Shown: in pieces, positions 1-11,148 of the stretch | Layout of the letters: the number at the start of each line of letters is the position of its first letter | Position numbering within the stretch: position 1 is the first letter of the stretch | DNA from: Hemileia vastatrix | Lineage: Eukaryota > Basidiomycota > Pucciniomycetes > Pucciniales > Zaghouaniaceae | Assembly: GCA_030280995.1 (NCBI GenBank) | Contig: JASXTE010000015.1 | Location: 27,274,501 to 27,338,500, forward strand | DNA length: 64,000 nucleotides | Reading direction: 5' to 3' | Made by a program: the position numbers and the translations under genes | The notes under the pieces: model-generated | The model's database searches: none | What the model was told of the DNA's origin: nothing | What the model saw: the letters and a program-made list of their open reading frames with translations, nothing else

Positions 1-2968
1 TTTAGATCAAAATTAACCACCAATATAAAATGATTTATTTCAATGAAGGAGGAATAACAATGATAATAGTAAGTTTTTCTCCTGTAAGAAATGTAACCAT
101 CATTGAAAATTTTCTTTATTCAAAGCATTTTGGTACCTTGGAGGAAAAATTTGTATCAATGCTTGAATAGAAGACTTTTTTGGATTAATTAAGATTGAAA
201 CCTAAATTATTTATGTTAGAATATTTCATAATTATTCCATAATTACCTGTAACAGTTCTTCATTCAGAATAACAATATATATGCCATGTATATGAATTGT
301 ATCATCTTCAGCCACATATGCTGGGTTGGAAGCATCATTTGATAAAGATAATTTAGAAAGCATATTCACATATGAGTGAACATTTCCAGTATTGTGAATA
401 ATTTTTCTTCAAACTTTGTATTTTTGAGCTGCTAATTTTGCTTAAACAAATGTCATTTTTGTGTTTTTAAGTTCTAGAGGGATTTTTACTGCATCATAGT
501 CAGTAACCAATTAAATTTATGGTCATCTAAATAATAATGAATTTTTCCAAATTCCATAAAACTGCTTAACACTATAATTGAGTTTCACCATATCTTAATT
601 AAATATATCTAAAGGTTTTTAAAATATAACAATTGAATATCAGACATTATGTTATACTGGTGAAAGTCAATTAATTCACTAAAAACTGTGATCAGTTTAG
701 AGTAATTAATTAATTAGTTAAAGTTTGGAAAATTTTATTTATTGCAGACATTCAAATTATTTATATTCTCAGTAGGAAAAATATTTATATATGGTAAGGA
801 TAAAATTTAATTTCATCTATAACCACTCCTAATATATGATTTCCATAGAATATAAACAATTGGAATATATATCATTAAATTAATTATTGACTCTTTCTAA
901 AATAAAGAAAGTCTTAAAAAATCAAACATAAATCATTACATTAATCAATGAATCATTTAAATTTGTGGCTACCATGATATTGAACCAGTTAATAAATAGT
1001 TATCAATAAAGTTGCAACAAGGTTTTCTGAGGAAATTTAATTTAATTTAATTTTTTCCATATAAACCTTGGTTAAAGAATTGGTTATAAGGGTCTATTTT
1101 ATACTGAAAATGATTGAAATATAAATTCCCATTATGTTCCAATAAACTAATTTATAATTCTAAATGATAAAAAAAATTTCATACAGCATAAACAAATGCA
1201 CCATTACAAAAATGTAGTGGATTTGTTATTTCCAAGTGGGTAAAATACAGATCAATAACTCTATGAATTTATAGAGGCTATTGGTGTCAGTTTCACATGA
1301 TAATTATTGCATACCAATTAATTTTTTGATAGATACAAAACAGCTTTAAATACTAGATTCAGAAAACAAATTTGTTGATTTTGACTGGTGGTTTCAAGGA
1401 AGAAATCATCATTGAAGTATATTAAAAATTCATGAAAATACAAATATCTACTGAAGATGAATCAATTTTTTATGAAAATTGTAAGTTTTATTCATATTTT
1501 GAACATTATGTTTTAACATGAAGATTTCACTTGTAGATTTATTTTCATAATAAATATATTTTGACAGTAACTTAAAGTAAAGTTAAGTTGAACTGGATCA
1601 AGATAAGACTCATTTAGTTGTTCAAGAAGATATACTCTTTCATCATAAATTGATATTTTTGCCAATGCTTATTATATTTGTAACAAGTATTTGCTGCATT
1701 CATTTTTATGAAACAGTGGCAAAGTGTTCCAGTTTTTTCTGCAATTTCTACATGAGAAATATTTCTCTCATATAAGGTCCTGGAGAGAAAATGCCTCATT
1801 TCATACTATTTTAAGAAAATATCCTGAGAAAATAATTTATAAAGGTATTAAGCTACTCCAAAAGGTCTTTATGGTTAACATTAAATCTGTTACAAATGTT
1901 GTTATTTGTAAAATTTATTATTTAATAATTTAAAGCACTTTTTTGGAATCATTTCTCTAAGAATTTTGAAAAATCTTTATTATAAACTTCATAGGTGTTC
2001 CAGATGAATGAGAGGCATATTATGCTTATTCATATAATCATAACTGATATAACCATGTAAGATGTTTTTTGGTAAATAAACATATTTGTCTCAAAATTCA
2101 CTCTTCATCAGGCCATTTTATAAGAACCATTTATATGATCAATATTCTAAATAAAATGTTTCCAATCTAATGAAGAATCACTCTCAAAATTAGGGCAATG
2201 GTCAAAATTTTTACTCATATTTTTTGAAGTATTTTGAACAAAACTATTCTTTGTAAATTGAATCAGAAAAATGATCTAGATGTGAGAAAACTTTATATTA
2301 TGAAATGAATATCTCAATTTTCGCAATTCTAATTCTTGTGAAATGGTCTCAATAAAATATCCACAGAAGCATTTTCGTTTACAAGTGGGAATAAAGAATT
2401 AAATTACTGAGAGTCTGACATTTCAAATCAAAGAGATTGATTAAAATATTAATATCACTCATCTTAAAGTATGCAGAAATTTTATTCAAAAACATAATAA
2501 ATTTCAGGATTTATCACCACACAATATGGGGGGCGGACTTGCTAGCAAGTCCGCAACCTTGGACCCAAACTCATCCCAGATTGAACACACATTGAGCTAT
2601 TGACAAAGGTACCATACAATCAGGGATGAACACCACTCAGCTGAAAAGTTTTAGGTGGGTGTTCAACTAGAGTTCAGTCTGAGTTCCATCTGAGTTCAGG
2701 TTGAGGACTTGCTAGCAAGTCCACCCCCTATATTGTGTAGTGTATGACTCATTCATTGCTTTAAAAGCAAGATTAAATAAAAGAAGTTGAAGTATAATTC
2801 AGATAACCATGAAATAAAATTATAATATTCAATTTAATCAACTTTTTAATTTGGCTTTATTTACATTGATTTTTATTTTCAGTCACCAGTGGTAATTACA
2901 ATACTTGTAGAGTCAGAAAAAGATCTTATAAAATAGCTCAAGTATCATGGCTTTAAGGAACATGAAAT
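1..2968 (-). pseudogene. A0 gag-pol remnant (RNase H, RT, protease, capsid order)
   Basis: Heavily decayed coding region read from right to left. Recognisable pieces are the pol stretch around 280-560, matching A2 40230-40520 (RNase H, shared phrases such as the complement of GTCAGTAACCA and GGTCATCTA), and the capsid stretch around 2130-2210, matching A2 43060-43150. The part between (about 900-2000) is expected to hold RT and protease by collinearity, but I could not recognise catalytic motifs there. Open frames in this stretch (for example at 1614-1933) are short and lie in unrelated frames. A MITE at 2515-2742 interrupts the gag part. Confidence 0.6.
2512..2745 (+). mobile_element. MITE copy 1 (228 bp, TAT target duplication)
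   Basis: Element 2515-2742 begins CACCACACAATATGG and ends with the near inverse complement CCTATATTGTGTAGTG. It is flanked by TAT at 2512-2514 and 2743-2745. Each end contains the 18-bp perfect palindrome GGACTTGCTAGCAAGTCC, extended to 22 bp at the left end. The interior (repeats of GAGTTCA-like words) has no coding capacity. A second copy lies at 19263-19512 in the opposite orientation. A TA duplication plus a conserved T cannot be excluded. Non-autonomous DNA transposon; the superfamily is not assigned. Confidence 0.85.
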
Positions 2969-3520
2969 TTACTTGTTCTTTCTCTTACCTCCTTTTTCAG
3001 GATTTTCAGGTTGATTTTCAAATTGAGGAGAATTTGAATTTTGAAATTGATATAAGTTGGTGATCAGACACTCACACCTCCATATGCAACCGTCAATATC
3101 TTCTTGAGGTTCAAACAGGCTTTGAGCATGTCCACATTGATGGAGCTGCTTTTGAGGTATGAAAATGTTCTGATTTAGAACCTGAAATTTGAATAAGATT
3201 TCTTGAATCTTGTCCTCCAGAAGTTCTAATTTAGAATTATATCTTAATTTTTCTTTATTCAATGCCAGTCATTGAGCTTATAGATCTGTGATTTGTTGAC
3301 TTAAATGAGTATTCTCCATTATCAAGTCAGCTGAAAGTTTATCATGATTGTTGTTGGGATCCACTTTAGTTTCTGTATCAATATTTATGTCCTTCAGGTC
3401 TAATATATTAAGAAGCAGAATATAAAGTATTGAATGCTGAGAGGAACTTACTGATTGTTCATCATAATTATTAATCTTCAGCTTCTCAGTGGCAGTCATG
3501 TTACCAATATTTGCAGACAT
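2969..3520 (-). pseudogene. A0 Gag ORF1 remnant
   Basis: Two in-register open segments (3520-3278 and 3262-2969) separated by stop codons. The N-terminus is acidic and serine-rich (YDEQSVSSSQ) and resembles the start of A2 Gag ORF1 (YDDATSVSSS). A predicted coiled-coil segment follows (KLELLEDKIQEILFKFQ) and then a proline/asparagine-rich end with a basic GGKRKNK tail, parallel to the GGRKGKN tail of A2. This is the amino-terminal part of a family A Gag polyprotein that would assemble cytoplasmic virus-like particles. It is non-functional as it stands. Confidence 0.6.
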
Positions 3521-3539
3521 TGTGCCTGAAAATTTAAAT

Positions 3540-4600
3540 AAACAAAATTTTAATCAGTTTTATTTCAAAAAAATTATTTTTATTTATTTTTTTATTTAAA
3601 AAATAAATAAATAAAAAATAAAATAAAATCTGAAAAAACTTTATTTTTTTAAAAAAAAATAAGCCAAAATATTATCTAATGGACTCAATTATTTTCAAAA
3701 AATAATAATAATAATAATAACAAATATTAATGACAAAATTAAATAAATAATTCATCAGAAATAAATTATATGTCAAAATTAGAATTTTTAATATACCCAG
3801 AGTCATTTATATTTCAAAATAATTTTATGATTATTATAATATTGGACAAAAGTTCTCAACAATATATATCTCAAAAATTTAATTTAATTAGTATGACAAT
3901 AAATTAATGTGTCAAAAATAAAAATACAATATACACACAAATTTTTTCTATTTCAAAATAATATTATGATTATTTATAATATTGGACATAAGGTGAACAA
4001 TATTTATATTCAAATTTTAATTATTTTATAAGGACTATAAATTAATATGTCAAAATGAAATTTTCAATATACATACAATTTTTCTTACAAAATAATTCTA
4101 TGATTAATTATAGTATTGGACTAAATGTCAACAATATTTATATTGAATTTTATTTTATTTCAATATTTATTTATGATTATTGTTTATATTTATTAAAACA
4201 ATAATCAAAAATAAAAATTTATTTTTGGGACTGAATACACTAAGTATTGTTATTGTCACCCAAATAAATAATACCAAATTTATGGCAATAATTGGGACTA
4301 AGTACAAAGTACTTTTATTGTAAACCAAAAATTTTAAATATCAATGAAAATATTAAATTAATAACTCATCAAAAATAAATAATATTTTAAGTTAATTAAT
4401 CAATATACACACAAGATCTTTATATTTCAAAATAGTTGTGTGATTAATTCTAATATTGGACAAAAATTGTCAACAATATTTATATTGAAAAATTTAGTTA
4501 TTTTTTATGACCATAAATTAATATGTCAAAAATAAAATTCATCTAGGACTAAGAGGGTTTCTCTATCATGGTCAACTAGGAGAAAAAATGATTTAGGAAG
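3540..4600 (-). repeat. A0 leader with reiterated motifs
   Basis: AT-rich untranslated leader between gag and the 5' LTR of A0. On the plus strand a block built on ATTGGAC...GTCAACAATAT recurs at about 3841, 3981, 4114 and 4454; the first three are spaced roughly 135 bp apart. At 4232, 4292 and 4552 the word GGACT is followed by short perfect hairpins with different sequences. A2's leader (44716-45548) has the same kind of arrangement, which suggests a leader RNA structure. No coding region is seen. Confidence 0.55.
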
Positions 4601-4771
4601 ACCAACTTACACTTAGTAATTCAGCAATTAAGCCAAAAACACTGGTATTGCAATAAAAAATTTCATATAGATTTGTTAAGTGCAAAGGCAAACTCACTAT
4701 AGTGATTAAAATATTACTCTAAAATATATATAGATTAAAAATATATAAGTCGTTATGTAAGAACCCCAGTT

Positions 4772-4797
4772 CAATTCACAGTCACAGCCAAAGTTCA
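4772..4797 (-). other. tRNA 3'-end-like motif, possible primer-binding site of A0
   Basis: On the minus strand this reads TGGCTGTGACTGTGAATTG followed by AAC. It begins with TGG, as expected for a sequence complementary to a tRNA ending in CCA. Related motifs occur in A2 (about 45387-45411) and A1 (about 6266-6293). In A1 and A2 the motif is not adjacent to the LTR end, so its role as primer-binding site is uncertain. Confidence 0.4.
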
Positions 4798-4933
4798 ACT
4801 TGTGTTGTGGTCTTCCAAAATTGGAAGAGGCCTTTGTTGGGCTGTTTGGCGCTGTTTTGGTATGTCTTAATTGACATTGGTTAAAAAATTGGGTGTTTTT
4901 CTGGTTTTATTCAGTGAATATTGGGACTATGGG

Positions 4934-6180
4934 TGTCAGCCAGGCTATCTCAGGAGCCCAGTAACTTATATAATAAATTACTGGAATCATTTAAGGGAAT
5001 AATGCTATACCTTTTATGTAGTTACAATAAAATATCTTATTGAATAAAATTATATAAATATTTTATAAGTAAAATAATTATTATATTAATTATTAAGAAA
5101 ATTTTTATTACACAATAAGATATTATATTCTATAACATCATGGTGCATTTTGCATGTATTTAATATTTCTAAATTAATAAATTAATTATTTAAAATTATA
5201 TTATAAGTGTAATAATAAATTTAACTTATAATGTAATTACAATTTAAATAAACTAAATACAACTTATCATATAATACTATCCATAAATATTGGACGCTTC
5301 CTTGACCCTTAAGTGTGTCACTAAAATTACTAAATTAATTAAAATACTTATTTAATATAATAAATTTAAATTCTTACTCTAAATAAGTTATTTTATTAAA
5401 TTAATTAATTGTTTCAAATAAATTAATAATTAAATTAATTGAAATAGTTAAAATAATTAATTTAATTTTCTTTATACTGAATTAAAATTTATTATATACA
5501 TTAAAGCGTGAAAATAATTCCTTGTGTATTAACTAAACCCTTTTCAGATATATGTACTACCTGTTTTAGATTTTCTTTCTCACAGTTCTCATGTTTCATA
5601 CTTATGTAGTTATTTATTATATTAAATATTTGTTTTGGGACTTTATGGTGGGAAAATTTGCTACTTATTCAAGGTTTTATTTTATTGGTTCATTTTTCCT
5701 CTTATTTTTGTATGTTTCAATTAAATTAAATTACTTGTTTGTTTCACATTACTATATTCTTGGTAAATACAATTGAGACGATTGAGATGGTCTTCTTTCC
5801 TATAAAAGGGCCTTGGAATCCTCTCAGGCAGTCATCACTTACATTATATACATTTTAAAAACTTACAATACATTATTTTTATCTTTATTAGCATTACCAT
5901 TCTAATATCAATACTCAATAATTAATCTAAGGTTGCTTTAAGTTTGTTAATAATAAAATCTGTTTGCCACGCAGAGAAGATATTTCTTACTTAATTAAAA
6001 CTTTATCAATTAAACTAAACCTCACTGTTGTGTTATTCCTCATAATCTGTTGTTGCATTTTCTCTCAATTGATTTACTTATTTTTTTTTTAGTTTTTATT
6101 ATCTTCATTTCTTTCTTTCTTCTATTACACTCTCACTAGTTCTTCTTTCTTTTCCTCTCCTTCTAGAAAACTGGCCAACA
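4934..6180 (+). repeat. A1 5' LTR
   Basis: Starts TGTCAGCCAGG and contains blocks shared with 12659 onward: TGGTGCATTTT, GACGCTTC..TTGACCC, CCTATAAAAGGGCCTTGG, AAGGTTGCTTTAAGT and TTTGCCRCGCAG. It ends near CTTCTAGA...CCAACA, which matches the A2 LTR end (CTTCTAGA...TTGACA). The exact right end is inferred. Confidence 0.75.
5801..5808 (+). promoter_or_regulatory. TATA box of A1 5' LTR
   Basis: TATAAAAG inside CCTATAAAAGGGCCTTGG. The same block recurs in the 3' LTR at 13420-13427 and, diverged, in A2's LTR (CTATATAAGG). It is the probable core promoter marking the U3/R border. Confidence 0.7.
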
Positions 6181-6488
6181 ATTGGAGTCTTTTTCTGAAC
6201 AACAACGACACTTTTTCGACAAATGACATAATGCACGACCACCTAGAGCCAAACAGAAAATTTTTGCCGCAACCATGTTTCGAACTTGGGTTTAATCTTT
6301 TTGGTTTATAATATATTAAAGTATATATATTTTAAAGTGATTTCTTGGTCACTATAGTAAGTAAAATTATGCACCTCTCAAATTTATTATTAAAGTTTTT
6401 TTGCAATAACAGTGTTTTTGGCTTAATTGCTGAATCACTGAGTGTAAGTGATCATATTTTTTTTTTTAAAAAAAAAATTTCCTAGCTG
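6181..6488 (+). other. A1 leader with tRNA-end-like motif
   Basis: Untranslated leader. At about 6266-6293 the motif TTGCCGCAACCATGTTTCG followed by AACTTGGG resembles a primer-binding site, but it lies about 85 bp inside the LTR end. The last 100 bp (TTGGCTTAATTGCTGAATCA, then GTGTAAGTGATC) are shared with A0's leader (complement of about 4600-4660). A GTAAGT and a CCTAG just before the gag ATG resemble splice sites, but the interval (about 37 bp) is very short. Confidence 0.5.
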
Positions 6489-7130
6489 ATGTCCAGTAGT
6501 TTGGCAAACAGCATTAATAATCTTCATGTAGATGAAACTGAAGTGGATGTTGATAATGAATCTGTAGGTTCTTCAAAATTTACTTACAAGAATTCTTCAG
6601 CTAACAAAAAACCTTCATACTCCTCAGGACATAGAGATGTCAAGAGAAGTGGCAAACCCCCCTCACCAAACTACTCTGACAGAAGTAAAGCCTCAGATCA
6701 ATCAGGAAAATCCTTTAAAGGTTATAAAATAAAAAAGATCCCTCTGACACAACAAATAAACAATCTTTCCAGCCATATAAAAGAACTGAAGGAAGAAAGC
6801 ATGAAGTACAAGGCAAGAGTAGGCACACTCTGGAAACAGATTCAGGAGCTCTTAAATCAAAAGCAGGTTCAACCTCCTCCTTTCCCAGCCTCTCAGCCTC
6901 AGCCCCATCAGGTACCCAGCTATTTCACTCAAAGTCAAAACAATCTACTAGTGGAACAGTGGAAATAGGACTACCTGATGAGCCATTACCAACAGAATGT
7001 TCAGCAGCCAGTAGCTCAACACCCTGGCCCATCCAGGACACAAACCTGCCATCAACCTCCTCAGGCCAATCTTTATCAGGGAGGCAGAAGAAAGAAGGCA
7101 CAGGGGAAATTTCCTCCCTTGCCATGGTAA
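6489..7130 (+). pseudogene. A1 Gag ORF1
   Basis: First Gag frame. It starts at ATG 6489 (MSSSLANSINNLHVDETEVD) just after the leader and has an acidic Ser-rich head, a basic middle, and a coiled-coil-like segment (QQINNLSSHIKELKEESMKY) parallel to A2's QQLKNLSTHIKELRTENL. An in-frame TAG at 6966-6968 breaks it. Beyond that stop the same frame continues to a basic GGRRKKAQGK tail ending Pro-Trp-stop (TGG TAA, 7125-7130). A2 and A3 also end this frame in Pro-Trp-TAA, so that is the natural terminus. A structural protein of the cytoplasmic particle is inferred. Confidence 0.7.
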
Positions 7131-8980
7131 GTAATCTGTTTGATAAACATGTTGGTATGTATAATAAAAAATCTTCTCCCACAGGTAAAATTTTGGATAA
7201 TGGTGAAAGAACAGTTAAACCTATAGAGAGACAGCTTCCTTTAATGCGTAGCCATAATGATGTAATTAGTAAATTATCATTTGATGAACCTTTACATTTA
7301 AATTCTACTTCTTTAATTAATCCTTCTCTTGAAATTAAAAATTATTCTGTTTCTTCTGAAGTATATACCTTGCTTAAAAAAACTTCTGAGGATATATTGA
7401 AAGATACACTTGATTTTAATGTTGTGAAAGACAAACATTTGAGAGATGTGTTAATCCATGAGAATGATAGATTAAATAATTTGCACTTGCAATGTAAAGT
7501 AAGTTCTTCTGTACAGGATACAGCTTATTTTAAAATCAAAGAAACCTTGAATATTGTTCTTAGCCAACAAAAACAAATAAGGAGTGACCATAGAGCTATC
7601 TCAGATAAAAATATCAATCTACATAAATCCTTGAGTGAATTGAAACCCCTTATTGAGGAAAATTATTCATTAAAAAGTGAAATAAAATCTCTAAGAAATG
7701 AGTTGAAAAATCTGAAAAATGATTTCCAAGGTCTGAGTACCAAATACACAGTTTTTGAGGACAGAAATGTTTTATCCCTTGCAAAAATAAATGAAGAGAT
7801 GTCTGAAATTTCAAGGATAAGAAGTTATTTTTCTGATCTACAGGAAAAATTCTCAGCCTTAACTGTCAAACATTATGGTGTAGATGAAAATGCTTACCAT
7901 AAGCTGCATAAGAATAAAGGAAAGAGGCCTGAAAAAAGCAGCTCTTTTCTTCCTTATAATTCAGCCATTAAAAAAACTGAAAATGAGTCTGTAAAATCTT
8001 TTGCTTCAAGCAAAAAATCTTTTAATGGTCATGAACCAGCTGTTTTTGTAAATAATGAAATTACTGAACACCTGGCTAAACTTGAAGAATTATTAATGAT
8101 TAATAATTAAAACCAAAAGATGGACCATCCCAGTAGCCAGAAAAATTGGCCCAAACTGGATTAATATAACACTTTTGATGGTGACTCTTCATCTGACTGG
8201 AAACACTTTGTTCAGAGAATTGATAATCTGAAAAACTCTTATAAATTGCCAGATGAAGAAATTGTCTCTAAATTAATTTCTTAATTTTCCAATGTAGCTT
8301 TAATATGGTATGAATCTGTTTTACTGGACATCAAACATTATATTTGGAAAGAGTGGAAAACCCTTGATTGAAAATCAATTTGGTAGTTCCAAATTCAGGC
8401 TTGCCCAGCAGAGATTATATGAGAATGCTAAATATGTGTCCTACTCTCCTGAAAAACCTATTTTTTTCCTTATGAAAATTACAAAAATTCTTAAAGACAT
8501 GGATCCTAAAATGGATTATGATATTTGGAGAGATAAAATTCTTTATAAATTGCCAAATTCTCTGAGAGATTTGATTGTGGAAAGGACTGAGCATGTGAGA
8601 GAGAATACTTCCTTTATTAATATCTGTAATGAAGTCCTACTAAATCATAGATTTGAACCAAGGAATTATCCTGTTAAATCTTATAGTGACCAACAAAAAG
8701 CCCTCCACAAAACTTCCAGACAAAACTGGTAGACCTTCTTCCCCAGTTGCACCAAAGAAATATGCAACTAACACTTTTTTAAATGTAAGAAACCATGGCA
8801 GAAAGGACATATTTGTGACAAGAAAATTCATCTTGTTGAACAAACTGAGGAATCTGAAAATACTCAAGCTGATCTTGATGATTCCTCAAGTGACTGTAAT
8901 AGCAATATCTCTTATGACCATGATTCTTCTCAAGAATTTCTAGTTTTAGAAAAGGATATTTAATATTTAGATAATTGGTC
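7124..8980 (+). pseudogene. A1 Gag ORF2 (coiled coil, capsid, zinc-knuckle remnant)
   Basis: Second Gag frame, -1 relative to ORF1, open to 8110. An ATG at 7124 overlaps the ORF1 terminus (CCATGGTAA). The N-terminal half is lysine-rich and predicted coiled coil (LKSEIKSLRNELKNLKNDF). From 8110 stops and frameshifts interrupt the capsid domain, whose pieces are recognisable: FDGDSSSDWKHFVQRIDNLK, then about 8310-8732 (FGSSKFRLAQQRLYE, LYKLPNSLRDLIVERTE), collinear with A2 43200-42707. Near 8770-8815 another frame gives a zinc knuckle-like CKKPWQKGHIC lacking its first cysteine and the histidine. Gag function is inferred from family architecture. Confidence 0.7.
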
Positions 8981-8989
8981 TGAAATATG

Positions 8990-9690
8990 AGATATTGACT
9001 TATCTTCTGTAGAAAATGCTGAAGTAATTAGAGATATTACTGACAGTTCCATTTTAATATCACCCTTGAGAGCACCAGTTATCAAAAATGGTAAAAATAT
9101 TGAGGTTATTCTTGACTCTGGTGCTTGAGGAAGTGTGGTGTCTGAGAAATCACTGGCTTCTGTGGATAAGGATTATCAATTCAAATTATTACCTATAACA
9201 TCTGAAAAATGGAAATGTTATGGTTCTGTTTTATTTCCCATTGGAAAATACAAGACCACTGTGTTTTTAAATATAATGGTGGTTTTGTCAGAGCTACTTG
9301 TGAATTTGTTGTTATGAAAAATGATAGTTTAAGCAATTGGTTTATCATGGGAAATGACATTTTAACCATGTTTGGCATCAAATTGGATCCTGAAAACAAT
9401 TTTTTTTACCTTGGGCATGAATGGGAAGAAAAAAATTTAAAATTTCTTCTTCTAAAAAACATTCTGCGCCCTTATTAAGATCTTGTCATTATTTGATCCA
9501 ATTTAAAGGCAGACAAACAGAGGAAATGGATGTTTTATTGCCTGAAATTGATACAGCTTCATTTGGTGATCAATTAACTGTTGATCAAGAAGATTCAATA
9601 GTAACATTAATTACATCTTTCCCAATGGCTTTTTCTCATGGTTCCCATGTGTAAGGATTGGTTAAAGATGAAATGAAAATTTCTTTATCC
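8990..9690 (+). pseudogene. A1 protease region
   Basis: Retropepsin-like aspartic protease that would cleave Gag-Pol. The active-site motif LDSGA is encoded at about 9113-9127 and is followed immediately by TGA. The fold continues with SLASVDKDYQFKLLPI, then in another frame the FKYNGGFVRATCEFVVM and FIMGNDILTMFGIKLDP strands. The same order is seen in A3 (ILDTGDAGS, 47673-48000). At least one stop and one frameshift make it non-functional. Confidence 0.7.
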
Positions 9691-9696
9691 TGAAAT

Positions 9697-11135
9697 TTGA
9701 ATGAAATACCTCCTAGCCTTAAGAAAAAACCTTATCCTGCTTCTTTCACAAAGAGAAAAGATATTGAAGATAATATCTCAACTTTATTAATTATGAATAT
9801 TATTGAAAAAGTGGATGTTACACCCAAATATTGTGTGGTCTCTCCAGTTTTGATCTCTTATGAGAAAGATAAAGCTAGATTTTGTGGAGTTTATAGAGCT
9901 TTAAATACTTATACTTTGGATGATATTTACCTTTTACCTAGAATTAGCTCTATACATGCTACCTTGCAAGGTGAAAAATTCATAAGCTGTCTAGATGGTA
10001 ATAAAGGTTATCATCAAGTTCCAGTTGAGAAAAATTCTCAAAATTTTTTGCTTATTGCTACTCATATGGGAATATATAAGTATGCTAGGATGCCATTTGG
10101 CCCTAAAAATGCTCCTTCAGTTTTCCAGAAAGTCATGGATAACACTTTCCATCAAGAAATTATTGAAGGTTGGCTCATGGTTTATATTGATGATATTATT
10201 GTTTTTTCTAAAACCTTTGATGAACATATGATTCACTTGAATAGAGTTTTCCAAAAAATGGATGAAATCAATATGACCTTATCTTTAAAAAAGTGTAAAT
10301 TTGGTTTTCAATCTTTGAAAGTCCTTGGCCATGTTGTGTCAGGCTTAAAAATTTGTGTAGACCAAAACAAAGTTGCTGCCATTCAAAATGTGAAAGCACC
10401 AACTTCTGTAAGAGAAATCCAAAGTTTTTTGGGGATGTGTGGCTATTATAGACAATATATTAAAAATTATCAGGTCATAGCCTTGCCTCTTACAAAACTG
10501 ACCAGAAAAGATGTTGCCTTTCTCTGGAATAATGACTGTCAAAAAGCTTTTGATACATTAAAAAGTTGCTTAATGACAGCCCCTATATTGGCTCTTCCAG
10601 ATTTTAACAAGCCATTTGTCCTGTATACAGATGCTAGCTTTATTGGTCTGGGTGCTGCCCTTCACCAGAAACAAATTATTAATGATAAATCCTCAGAGGT
10701 TGTAATTTGTTATATTTCAAGAACCTTAAGAAATAGTGAGTTGAGATATTGTGCCACTCAATTAGAGTGCTTAGCAGTTGTTTGGGCTCTTGAGAAACTT
10801 CATTACTATCTAGATGACCAAAAATTTGAATTAGTTACTTATTAAAGTGCTGTGAAATCCCTCTCAAACTTGAAAACACCTAACAGACATATGTTCAGAT
10901 GGCTGTTCGCTGTTCAGGAATACAGAGGGAGAATGAAAATTATTCATAGGGCTGGTATTGTTCATTCAAATGTAGATATTTTGTGTAGATTACCTCTTCC
11001 AATTGATGTATAAAATCCAGCTTATGTGCCTGAAGATGATGCAGTACATATACATAGTATATACATTGTTGATATGGAAGAGGAACTATTACAATTAATT
11101 CTAGATTCATATGATAAAGATTCTGATTAAAATAA
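9697..11135 (+). pseudogene. A1 reverse transcriptase and RNase H
   Basis: Open frame 9697-10845. RT block order: SPVLISYEKDKARFCGVYRALN, then GNKGYHQVPVE, MPFGPKNAPSVFQ, the catalytic YIDD motif (LMVYIDDIIVFSK), and LGHVVSGLKICVDQNKV. The connection domain follows (SFLGMCGYYRQYIKNY), then RNase H starting LYTDASFIGLGAALHQ and reaching WALEKLHYYLDDQKFELVTY. A TAA at 10843-10845 replaces the Asp-Cys expected from A2 (TDCSAVKSLLN); the frame then continues with two more stops to about 11135. It would copy element RNA into cDNA in the particle. The catalytic residues are present, but stops abolish full-length product. Confidence 0.85.
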
Positions 11136-11148
11136 ATTAGTTACAATC

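Larger units (their letters stand above)
1..4933 (-). mobile_element. A0: decayed Ty3/Gypsy chromovirus, family A, truncated at both ends
   Basis: Minus-strand LTR retrotransposon relic. Blocks align by eye with the better preserved A2 element (37866-46334): 1-200 matches its RNase H/integrase linker, 280-700 its RNase H region, about 2100-2230 its capsid coding region, and 2969-3520 holds the N-terminal Gag. A leader of repeated motifs follows (3540-4770), then a tRNA-end-like motif (4772-4797) and part of a 5' LTR or leader up to 4933, where A1 begins. No long open frame survives in pol, so it is older than A1 and A2. The left end is cut by the window edge. Homology was judged from shared word runs, not an alignment, so internal boundaries are approximate. 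Confidence 0.75.

Noticed and set aside
2515..2742. CRISPR-like or origin-like palindromes
   Set aside because: The repeated palindromes are the ends of a MITE with target duplications, not an array with spacers.
7127..7184. 58-bp intron in family A gag (GTAAG...AG)
   Set aside because: Donor- and acceptor-like bases are conserved in three elements, but the join gives the same Trp-stop and does not connect ORF1 to ORF2. Conservation is explained by ORF2 coding.
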